A stretch of DNA of 64,000 bases, taken from Branchiostoma belcheri (lineage: Eukaryota; Chordata; Leptocardii; Amphioxiformes; Branchiostomatidae). Positions 54,055 through 64,000 of this stretch are shown piece by piece. Under the pieces are notes generated by a model. That model did no database searches. It worked only from the letters and a program-made list of their open reading frames with translations, and was not told the DNA's origin. The stretch lies in contig NW_017803909.1 of the NCBI RefSeq assembly GCF_001625305.1, positions 2,047,541-2,111,540 on the forward strand, read 5' to 3'. Both the position numbers and the translations under genes were made by a program. Numbering within the stretch: position 1 is the stretch's first letter; every line of letters begins with the position of its first letter.

Positions 54055-54462
54055 CTAAGGCCACAGCAAGTAATTTTCATGGATGACATCAACGATGTTC
54101 GCCTGATTTTGGAAAAAAATACCAGAAATTTGGTTGCCCTTTAACAGTGGACAACATGCCAAAAATGCTTAAATATGTCTGTTGCCATGCCGGAACTTGG
54201 ATGACAGAAAATGTGAAGAGAGGAGAAGACAAGGCTCTGATTTCATGTTTTGTCTTTTACTTTGTTGCAGTGTTGTATTCCATTCCTTTAAATGTGATGT
54301 TGCCGCTGAATAAAAAAAATATTGTTTAACAAGGTTTATAATCTTAAAATTTGAAAATATAGAAATCTTGTTTTTTTTGCCCGCCTTGTTTTTTTCGCCG
54401 TATCGCATTAGATTTGGAGTCTGCGGAGGATGTCATCCATAAAATTCACTTGTTGTGGCCTA
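54055..54462. mobile_element. MITE-like element, family 'GGATGACATCC', copy 1
   Basis: The left arm TAAGGCCACAGCAAGTAATT (then TTCATGGATGACATC) matches the reverse complement of the right arm at 54428-54462 over about 35 bases. It is about 408 bp with no coding capacity. Confidence 0.8.
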
Positions 54463-54691
54463 ACGACTGTGCTTGAATTTATTAGCCTACACCGGCCCCT
54501 CCAGGCGTCAAGTTCGCTCGAAACTCCCCTTTTATCGACTTCATTTTAACGGCATAGAAATATGAAATGGTGGATGATGTTTGATTGATCTGTACGGTTA
54601 GCAATTACAACCTGAAAGCGTTGACCAGGAAAGTTACCCCTGCAGCACCGCCTGTTTCGTTTGTGATTTCGCTGAGTGGCCTGTTCTTCTC

Positions 54692-55590
54692 ATTACCTTC
54701 GCCAAGAATTGGAGAAGGTTATGTTTTCGTGGCCGTGTGAGTGTCTGTCTGTCTGTGTGTGTGTCAACAGCATATCTCGAGAAAGCTTAGATGGATTATC
54801 TTGATATTTGGTAGGTGGGTAGGTCTTGATGAGAGCTCGAACTGATTAGATTTTGGGTCCCCTAGCGGCTTGTTATGGTACTGCAGCTAAACTTCCGGTT
54901 TTGATATCTCAGGATCTAGACATGCTAGGGTGACGAAATTTAGGTGGTAGGTAGCTCTTGTGCTGGGGAAGAAGTGACATCAGTTTGAGCCCCCTAGCGG
55001 CTTGCTCTGTAACTGCAGGGCTATCTGTTTGAAAATATTCAAAAGAGGATAACTCAAGAACCAGTTGACGGATCGTCGTGATTTTTGGTATGTAGTTAGC
55101 TTACGTGATGCTTGATGTAATTATGTGACAATTATGCAAATGTGGATGTGATTTGCATAATTTATGGGGATATTCTATGAATCAGCTGCATTCCATGATA
55201 GGACTATTGAAGCTTGTGAGATTGGTAATTGAGAAGGAGAGAAGCACAGGCAGATATTGATTATGTAAATGAGGACTTAATTTGCATAATTAATGAGAAA
55301 ATGTTATAATTCTGTAAAGATAACTGCCTGGAATTTCATACTTGTGGTATTTGAAAGTTCAGTGAAGGTAAACATCATTAAACATGATGTATTTAAATCA
55401 GGACCTTATTTGCATAATTTATGAGGAAATAATAGAATGGCACCTTTTGTTAATATAAGACTGTCTTTTGGTTGAGAATATGATAAAGGCTGATATAATT
55501 CATGGAAATGAGGACCCTATCTGCACAATCAGGGGGAATAATCTATATTTGTAAGCCATAAAGATTGACATCATTTGGCGAAGGTATGAG
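54692..55590. repeat. 0.9 kb interspersed repeat with short inverted ends
   Basis: Begins ATTACCTTCGCCAAGAATTG and ends GGCGAAGGTATGAG, so the ends are inverted copies of TACCTTCGCC. Inside are two related blocks containing CCCCTAGCGGCTTG (about 54860 and 54990) and several AT-rich repeats of TTTGCATAATTTATG type. A second, inverted partial copy lies at 58775-59005. Confidence 0.75.
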
Positions 55591-55673
55591 ATCGCGGAAC
55601 TCTAGTTTCGTTATGCTACGAGATGCTTTCTTGCAAAGATAGGTCTGACAGTTATTGCGAAACGATATTTGGC

Positions 55674-56042
55674 GGCCATGTTGATTTGATTACATGGATG
55701 ACATCCTCTGGGAACACCGGCCCAAAACTGATGCGAGCGTGTAAATAAAAAAAGTTTTGTAAAAAAGGTTGCTTTCATTATGAAGTCTACGTGGTCATGG
55801 AGGTTGAACAAATGACACAGAGTATGGTATGGCTAATAATCTACTCATTTTCGTCTTTTTTCGTTTGATTCTAGCATTCTACAACATTGGTACCGTTTTC
55901 CAATATTTTTCTTGCAACGTATGGTATATCTTTGCAACAGTTCTGTACGATTTACAGTATGGTTGAAAATTTGTTTTGGAAACGGCCGAAAATTCATGCG
56001 CGCGCGCGGATGTCATCCATATAATCAAATCAACATGGCCTA
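55674..56042. mobile_element. MITE-like element, family 'GGATGACATCC', copy 2
   Basis: The left arm GGCCATGTTGATTTGATTAC (then ATGGATGACATCC) matches the reverse complement of the right arm at 56008-56042 almost perfectly. It is about 369 bp. The inner end of the right arm continues CGCGCGCGCATG, as in the third copy. Confidence 0.8.
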
Positions 56043-56509
56043 GCTCAAATCTAGTCTACGCCTATTAACGATAGGTTACACTTTCATGCTAACTCATTTG
56101 TGCTGCAAACATTATTAATTATTGCCGCATGACTCGCCACTGCGTAAGGTACAATTGCAAGCTTTAAGAAGTAGTTCACTGACAACGATCTAAATTGGAA
56201 ATATATAATGCAATATCTTAAAAATCACCTGGGAACAACGCACCCACGTCGACGTCTGCACAGGCATTAACAGCTGTGATTACACCATGTGTGTTCTATG
56301 GATGACGTGAATGATCAGACAGCCGTAAGTTATATAATAGTCATAGCAGTAGACGTTGATACCCAACTTTGTCTCAACATAATCATGCAGCACACTTGTA
56401 GCAGTGTCCCCTGTGATCAACGTAAGAGTGTCTGGCTCTTACCGCCAGCTGCGCCGTTTATTACCTGCACTGTTGTGTTCTGGCGAGCCACAGTTCATTT
56501 AGATCTGTG

Positions 56510-56926
56510 AGGCCGCACTGATTTAATTTTCTGGATGACATCCGCGCGTGCATTGATTTTCGCCATTCTAAAAAAGTCACCTTCACTGAATTCGAAGCTC
56601 TGGCCTGGGTGCCATCCTCCGTAGTTCATGGTAGCTAGCGACAATAGGAAGCCGGCGGTAACTATGGAGAATGGCACCCAGGCTGCCGAAGCTCCACGGA
56701 ACTCACGAAATCAGAACAGTGACGACAGCAGCAAAAAGCCAGCATGTGCCGGACTGTCCTAAAAGTCGCTATGTACTACCGCCAATTCACAATACCAGCT
56801 TTGTATTCCTCTGGTTTAGTACGAGCATTTTGGCTGGAATTTTGTTTTATTCGCCCGCGCGCACCAGTTTGGGGGGGGGGGCGTCTTCAGAGGACGTCAT
56901 CCTTACAATTAAATCAGTGTGGCCTA
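56510..56926. mobile_element. MITE-like element, family 'GGATGACATCC', copy 3, with nested hairpin
   Basis: The left arm AGGCCGCACTGATTTAATTT (then TCTGGATGACATCC) matches the reverse complement of the right arm at 56891-56925. It is about 416 bp. Near the right arm is a run of ten or more G (about 56871-56881). A second inverted repeat lies inside it. Confidence 0.78.
56596..56693. repeat. Foldback hairpin nested in the third MITE-like element
   Basis: AGCTCTGGCCTGGGTGCCAT at 56596 onward pairs with the reverse complement of GGAGAATGGCACCCAGGCTG ending near 56693, a stem of about 30 bases with a few mismatches and a loop of about 34. Confidence 0.7.
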
Positions 56927-58774
56927 ATTTTCTCCTCCATCCATTCACGGCATGGCGACGGATGACAATGAATTCATTTTTCCGCACGTCTGATTACTAG
57001 TATTCACCCGACGAGCAATGAACAGTGGGTAACGATACATTGTCATGTCAACAGCGGTGATCGATCGGTTTCGCCAAATCATCTTCTTGGAAAAATGCAG
57101 GAGTGCAAGTTTAAGGGCATTCAGATAAGGTCTTGCAATCGATGATCACACACGGGCATATATAACAGTAAAACTTTCTAATAACCCCGCTGTCAGAGAG
57201 CCAGTGTGTGTATATATCATATGTGTGTCAAAACTACTTCACAACCCTGTCGGATGTGTAAGTGTAATCTATATCACGGTTCCTTGCTTCTACGAGTACT
57301 ACGATTCCTTCAAAGTTCTCTCAAAGGACCTTCTAATACAGTACACCAGAAGAGGTGTCCTGTAGATTTTGTACTTTAACATCGTCTTTCCTTCTTATTG
57401 TCTCTGTTGTGACATGCTTGTTAAGATATTCCCGTTGCCCTACAGGACGAGCCAAGGACAATGTTTGTTCAACGTGCACGTATGGTGATAAGGTGACGGA
57501 CGTTGTAGCTAAACCCTCATCTAGTCCGTCGGTATGCGGTATGTAATCTATCATAGCACGTCTACACATAGAAACAATGATATACTTCTGACATGTACAT
57601 GTGTCTCTCACGTAGATCAAACGCTTACCGACTGTGCATCGATATTTGAATGGGCGTTGATGAAGGTTTTATGAAGGTCAAGGCATTCACAAGGTGAGCC
57701 CCTGTATTGTGGTGTACAAAGGGCAATGTTGCCATGCATACATCAGTGTCAGCATCACGTAGCCACGAAGATGAGAACTGTACGTTGAAAATCGTTTGTA
57801 TGAAAGGGTTGATATTGACCGCGGTGATCCTGTTAAGGAAGGGCAACTGCGGATTAAAAGTTCAAGGATGAGTTTCACCTTTCAAGGTCATCCGCAAGCA
57901 GAACACAAAAGAAAAAAGCTTAGGGATGCAGATCGAAAGAGTTTTCTATTTCGAAGAGGTGTTTGCAGCAGAAGGTCAAGTATTCACCTTCAATGGTCTT
58001 CAACACCCAGAACACAAAACTCTTCACGATGATTTCGAATGAGAGCACGTTTTGATCGATTTCATTGTTCATTGCTACTCAGGATGTCTAGAACTTCGTG
58101 GTGTGCAAAGCTGTGCGTGACTGTTTGGTGGTGAAGTCGGCTAAAATGCCCATTTCACAGTTAATCGGTTTTGAGATGTCAATACTGCAACACGTAAAGA
58201 TATCGAAAAGATGCAGCAACGAACACGAAGACGTCAAAAAATGCAAGTTCTGCACTAAATATAAACTCTGCATCTTTCTGCAGTGATAGTTCAGATACCG
58301 CACATTCGAGGCATATGCATGATTCAAGGCAACTACAGTTCTGAAGTAAGTCACAACGTAAGCCAATGCGAACAAATTGAATACTAGTGCTGCAATGTCA
58401 ATGAATACTGACTGAAGGGTACTCACATAAAATTATACAGTTGCTGCAGTTCTTATTGGATAAACCTCCACTTTCATTACGCCTAACAGACACGTCCACG
58501 ACAATGACCATGTACGTACATCACGAACTCCCATGGACGTACATACTTTATTCACCACAGACTTTGCATTGGTCTCACGTCGTACGGATTTGAGAAATAT
58601 TATGTATTGATATTTGTTTTGCCCTAACGAGTTGTTATTCTGATGATTTATACCTTTTCCCATGCGACCTTTTATTCCCACATTTCCTATTTCTGTGCCT
58701 TGGCTGCTTTTGACATTTACCATGAAGGGGAGTCAGGACAGGAATACCTCAATCACGTACTAGAGTTTCACAAT

Positions 58775-59005
58775 CTCATACCTTCGGCAAATGATGTCAA
58801 ACTTTACGATTGTTGAATTATAATGTTCATAATTGATTATGAAAAATCCTCATTTGCATCTATTAGTTCAGTTGATCATATTCGTCACCCAAAGACAGTC
58901 ATATCATTACAAAGAAGGCTATGCCAGCATTTCCTAATAAATTTTACAAATTCTCATTCTTAAGCTTAATGATGTTCAGCTTCACTTAACTTTCACAAAA
59001 ACTGT
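58775..59005. repeat. Inverted partial copy of the 0.9 kb repeat
   Basis: CTCATACCTTCGGCAAATGA and the following 200 bases match the reverse complement of about 55360-55590 (shared ATGATGTCAA, AAAGACAGTC, ATTTCCT, GATGTTxACCTTCACT-like blocks). Confidence 0.7.
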
Positions 59006-59424
59006 TAAGGGTACAGAATCAAGCTGCCTGTAAATATTAAGTTGCCCTTGACGCACTGGAAACAATAAAAGATCTTAATGTCAATCTCTGACCTTTGGCT
59101 GACCTTGAATCGTTGCTCGCTCATATTTCGTGCGTTTAATGATGAGAGACAAGTTTACCGGATTGACCTTTAACTAGCCATTCGGTATAAATGCGTGTAG
59201 AATGAATTATTGTGTAAGTTAATGTGGAGTATAGGAGTACATTACAAACAGATCAATGGCACACAGTGGTAACCTCGTTAATATAACAGACATGATAGAA
59301 AAATGAATTACATGTACAAAAATATATAGGCAATATGTTTACTTACTCTCCCCCGATCTATTGATCCATCTATCTATCCATCAATCTATTTAGCTATATC
59401 TAATATCTATCCACCTACCTACAT

Positions 59425-59545
59425 ACCTACCTATCCGTCTCTGTCTGTCTGTGCCTGTGTCTGTGTGTGTCTCTCTTCTCTGTCTCTCTCTCTCTCTGCT
59501 GTCTCTCTCTGTATCTGTCTCTCTCTCTCTGTCTCTGACTCTCTG

Positions 59546-59590
<45 letters not shown>

Positions 59591-59592
59591 GA
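59425..59592. repeat. Compound pyrimidine microsatellite (TCTG)n-(TC)n-(TA)n
   Basis: TCTG, then TC-rich tract, then an (AT) run at about 59569-59590. Confidence 0.95.
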
Positions 59593-61339
59593 AGTATATG
59601 AAGTGTGAAGAAAATCAGTGATTTCTAGTGTACTTTCTAGTGATAAGACTGTTATTGGCCAACTTGTGGAGTAACATTTATCTTCCTGCACTTTGTAGCT
59701 GACAGTCGTGTGTGGATAACAAAGTGTTACGAGTTCGTAAAATAGCGGCCATTACCAGCCTGGCATGATGTCAGATCCGGTGATTAATTGTAACAACATT
59801 CAGCAAGACGATGTGTATCTTTTATCAACATGCCACAAATGTCCCGCCAGTAGCTATTAATGTCAGGAAATTAGGGAATGTAAAATACCGGAATAACTGC
59901 CTTATTTTACATTTTATGCTGCAGATGAATTCAATTTCAATCTAGAAGGTAATAACCCTCACTGTGTACAAATAGCTAGATATATCAAAGAATGTTTAGA
60001 CCTTAGGACAAGTAGTGTAAGTTGATTCATCTTGTACGTAGGTTAATTCTGGTGTTCCCACGTGTCTGTCTTTATGTCTAGTTATAAACATTACAAAAAT
60101 TGCTATACTTTTGTTGTGTCAATAATAAGTTCTTCCTTTTACTGAATATTGGTTTGAATGATAAAAAATCATTACTCACCAACACACTTGTTTCTATTTT
60201 GGAATTCTTTTGGGGTCTATTTTGTACAGAAATCTTTACCACCGGTGGCCTCTTTGTAACAATACAATGATATGTTGGAGGGTTCTCTTCAGCCTAAAAA
60301 AACAACCCTCTTTGTACAACTCTCACATAAAATTCCTCCAACAACACGACCCCTGCCTGACAGTGCTTTGCCAGAACGATGGGCAGTGTGGAATGGTGTT
60401 GGTAATTTGCGCTTCTCCGGAAGAATGAGTCCCGAGGTCCTGAACCCTGTCAAATTTATTTTCCTTACAACATGGAAAGTAGGACTTTCTGTCATTCACA
60501 GATAAGCACTCTGGTGCTTCACGGACTCCCTGTGGTAAATGCCATGTCCGGAAGGTCAGTATGTGATGGCTGAGTAGAACGTGTCGATGTGATCACCTAC
60601 ATTAGTCTACAGTAGTTTGCTTGACAACCTTCTTCGTGGTTTGACAGAAAGCTACCTAATGATAACGTATATAGAAGATCCGCCTTATCTTATTTTTGTC
60701 ATGATGGTTTTCAGGGAATCGGGTTTGGTAGGGAGTTGAAAGCACGCGTTCATCATCCCCGTTAATGCATCCAACCATGCATGTGTTACAAACTCGGATA
60801 TAGCTGCAATGAGTGCCCTAGATAGTGACATGCAATTGGCTATCTTACAGAATGCACCCTAAGTGCATCCCGGTTGCCCCATTACCATCCATGTAGGCCA
60901 TGTTGATGTATTGTATTTCTCTTGTATGATGCTGTGAATAACTTACTGTTGCCAAAAGTTGGTATCCTTAACTTCGACGTGAAGATGTGAGAGTGTGTGC
61001 GTCATATCTTGCATTAGAGTGTACTAGCACGACGTCTAGTCAGGATATCTACCTTGCCGCCACTCAGAATACCCTTGCTTCAGGTTAAGTATCATACCTG
61101 TGCGTTGGCGTTGCATAACCATCAACTACTGAGACCTCAAATCCAGCGCAGAGCAGACAACATAACGATAATCACTTTGGGCGGTTGAATGCGTGGTTTA
61201 CAAATCCTACGTTAAAAAAACTGGTGTGATGTGACGGCATGTTGGATTTAAATCACCGGCTGTAAATGTGTTGATTTGGTCATGGTCACCCCCATTTGTG
61301 GAGGGACAGGAAGACGAAATACTGTACTGTAGGTAACTG

Positions 61340-61470
61340 GTGCTGATGAGAATGTGGGAGGGGGAAGAAGAGAGAGTGGGAGAGAAAAAGACAGAGAGAC
61401 GGAGAGAGAGACGGAGAGAGTGGAGGAGAGAGACAGAGGGGGGATGGAGAGAGAGGCAGGAAGGAGAGAT
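61340..61470. repeat. Purine-rich GA low-complexity tract
   Basis: GAGAG-type repeats on the + strand. Short frames crossing it are low-complexity artefacts. Confidence 0.9.
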
Positions 61471-64000
61471 GTTTGCTCAGACCTTTCGCAAAGAAGCATT
61501 TTACATTTTGAAAGACATTTTCTGGGAATCGATCCCCCAAAAATGCCGTTTCCCCTCACAGACACCTTCCCTTCTGTCTACACGTGACGTTGGTCCAGTT
61601 TCACTGCGCCAAGTGTAATAACCATGCCGGATGGAACTAATTCATCCTCTTTTAATTTTCACGAGATGAACCTATTTGAAGTACATTTTCCACCTCAACA
61701 GACGCTATTGGAAAATCATTTCCCCGTGCGGCTACCCGGGTTAATGTGATTTTGACAGGTCATGATGATTCGTTACTCTGTGGAAAGCTATTAGCTCTCA
61801 CGGCCACTCAGTAGCGTCATGAATGGGAGGGTGTGGAACAGATTACGTTCTGGACACATTTAAACTATAATGAAATTCGTAGACTAACGAGAGTCGTAAT
61901 AACGAAAGAATGCGTGCATTACTTACTGGTACCAAAATAGACTTCAGTTCTGTAGGGTTTTACGTATTAACCTGTTTAGCTCTACCTTAGCTTCTAAGGC
62001 TGGAAAGTCTTATGATAAATGATAATAATAACTTTTCCAAACGCAGCACAGCAAATATTCATGGCTTAAGAAGAAGGGCTCAGAGATCCATTGAAAATAA
62101 TTTTCCAAATTTTTGTATTAATTTTCTACATACCAAGACAAGGACACTGTCTCACTGTCTCAAGTTAATAACCTATCTTAACAATAATACATTCAAAGAG
62201 CAAAATAACTTTTGACTTAAGATACACATACTAGTTATCAAAAGTTGTACTAAACCTCGGGCCTGATCACAATTAAATGCATATCCATTCGTTTCACGTT
62301 CGGTCCAAGAAGGACAAGCCGACAAAAGGATTTCATTTTTCCGTCTACCACGCGAGACTATTATCCCCAAGAGAGTCATACAAGATAGAATCGATTTTGC
62401 ATGAAAGCCGGCACTTGCTTTACGTTTTCCTTGTATCCCGCATCTTTGATACAGCTGTTGAAGTCACGTACTCTCTACTCTGATCACTCAACCACTGCTG
62501 TTACTACTTAGTATGTAAGTGGACATCAGAGTGTCCTCCAAGTTGTTTGTAGTAACGCTACACAGTGACTGGTCTGCGCCGCGCAAGGTCAGAATCCGCG
62601 GGCTTCACATAAACTATCCTCCGCATTTTTGGTGGGTCAGCACCGGTGACCCTAGAATCCGAGCGGGTCCGAATTTGCCAGAGCACCGCGGGACATTTCT
62701 TCCGCTCATCCCCCGCGTCGCTTCATTGAGACGGAATGTAGCATTATAGCCCGAATGCGTTTGTGACGCACCCCCATTTCAGCACCAAGGACATCGCCCG
62801 CGGACGCACCGCCAATGCACTATACTCCAGTCGTAGCTATACGGTAGTGTTATTTGAGTATGCCATAGCATAGATATATACATATTCTTTTTCGTTCAAA
62901 CAGTCTCTTTACTTAGGACTGATACTGCATTTCTTATAGACGTCAACATGTATACTGGACGATCTCTGTATAAATCCGCTTCAGAAGAGTGTCTGCGATT
63001 CCTTTTCTTTATTCAGTGAACGTTAATTTCACTCTTACTTGCACAGACCATGTTAAAATTTGACTGCGTGTTATGTACGATGTATGAAGATTTGCCTTGT
63101 GTCAAGGACATATAATCCTGTTAGGGACATGTTTAGGTACCGATGCGATTCGGTGTCTATCACTTGGCAATCACTTCGTATTACTAGTATCATCCTCTTC
63201 ACCGCATATCAATCAATAAACATACCGATGCGGGTTTTTATTGTTTCCCATTGCCAACTGTCGTGTTCCATCCACCACCCATGTACTCGTATCACTTCGT
63301 ATGAGAGTCACGGGACAATCATTTCAACCATCAGACTGCGCCCTCAGAGATAATTGATTTAGAAGACGCTTGCAGATACAATTTTGGGTTTTCTTGTGGG
63401 CACGTACTTCATATTAGCATCACGTAATGTACTAACATAACAGACGGGACTTGTAAAAATACGTTATCTCCAGTAGTCACTTATTGGTGCCTGCAATTAC
63501 CACATGGGCAATCAGGAAAGCATAGCCGATACTTTGTAATATTTGTTTCCTAGCGTCTAGCTCACAGACGGTCTCTTCTGGCCGTCACATCTACCGAGTA
63601 TGATTCGATCGCAAAGTGTATTGCACGTACAAACAAAGGTAACCTAGTGAGCGATGCAGCGGCATAGAAATCTAAGAGCAAACAATCAAAGGAGGCCTTC
63701 TGAGGTAATTGATAAAGCAAGTTGGGTGCTTCTTTTGATTCTTTTTATATCTCAAACGCCGTAAGCAAAGTGTATTCTACACATCAAATAAATTTAGTTC
63801 AGTCTATTTCAAATACGGGTTGCTTTTATGTGAGATTGTCGTGTCAGCGCGTGAATGTTAAAACATCAGGCAGTAAAAATCTTCTTAAGATGTTGTCTAA
63901 GCTGCGCTGGGTTGATAAGACATTTAAAGAGGAGCGGTTAGACCTAGAAATCAACTGAACACGGCCTTTGGTTTGCCATTTGAACAAGACAGCCGTCACT

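Larger units (their letters stand above)
51632..64000. other. Upstream intergenic region without recognisable genes
   Basis: About 12.4 kb upstream of the GPR158-like start. Only short frames without splice partners or domains are present. The bases just after 51631 should hold the 5' UTR and promoter of that gene. Repeats from 54 to 61.5 kb are listed separately. 62.5-62.8 kb is GC-richer than its surroundings and might hold a UTR or exon of another gene, but I cannot support one. Confidence 0.5.

Noticed and set aside
62519-62749. GC-richer 76-codon frame near the right end
   Set aside because: Could be an exon of a gene beyond the window, but no splice partner or domain supports it.

Overview
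The window is animal genomic DNA. Genes are split into many short exons by GT-AG introns, introns range from about 100 bases to 9 kb, an assembly gap is present, and short terminal-inverted-repeat elements, a SINE and microsatellites are scattered through it. The gene set and repeat types (a REJ/GPS membrane protein, a CARD-coiled-coil protein, abundant MITE-like foldback elements) suggest a cephalochordate (amphioxus, Branchiostoma). This species call is inference.

Layout, left to right. (1) + strand, 1-6.9 kb: the 3' part of a REJ-domain protein with a GPS motif and one C-terminal membrane span, resembling sea urchin suREJ1-type receptors. (2) - strand, 8.5-14.0 kb: a complete 12-exon gene for a secreted/anchored protein of about 675 residues that I do not recognise. 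(3) + strand, 14.75-20.04 kb: a CARD domain joined to a very long coiled coil and about four acidic repeats of about 100 residues. It is head-to-head with gene 2, about 0.7 kb apart. (4) - strand, 23.2-27.0 kb: a complete 9-exon carboxylesterase of 584 residues with an intact triad and a C-terminal KEEL. (5) - strand, 28.9-51.6 kb: a GPR158/GPR179-type class C receptor (Cache, EGF-like, 7TM), with a 9 kb first intron and an assembly gap near its 3' end. (6) 51.6-64 kb: no convincing gene, but a cluster of related inverted-repeat elements, a 0.9 kb repeat, an inverted partial copy of it, and microsatellites.

I built the exon models by hand. For each gene the exon lengths and intron phases join without a frame conflict. 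Two places need a second look: a stop inside the repeat-coding exon of gene 3, which a 104-base candidate intron removes exactly, and a similar 74-base candidate intron that gives gene 1 an alternative tail.

The genes are not an operon and show no shared pathway. The only positional link is the possible shared promoter of genes 2 and 3. The most novel content is the CARD-coiled-coil-repeat protein and the unrecognised ectodomain protein beside it.
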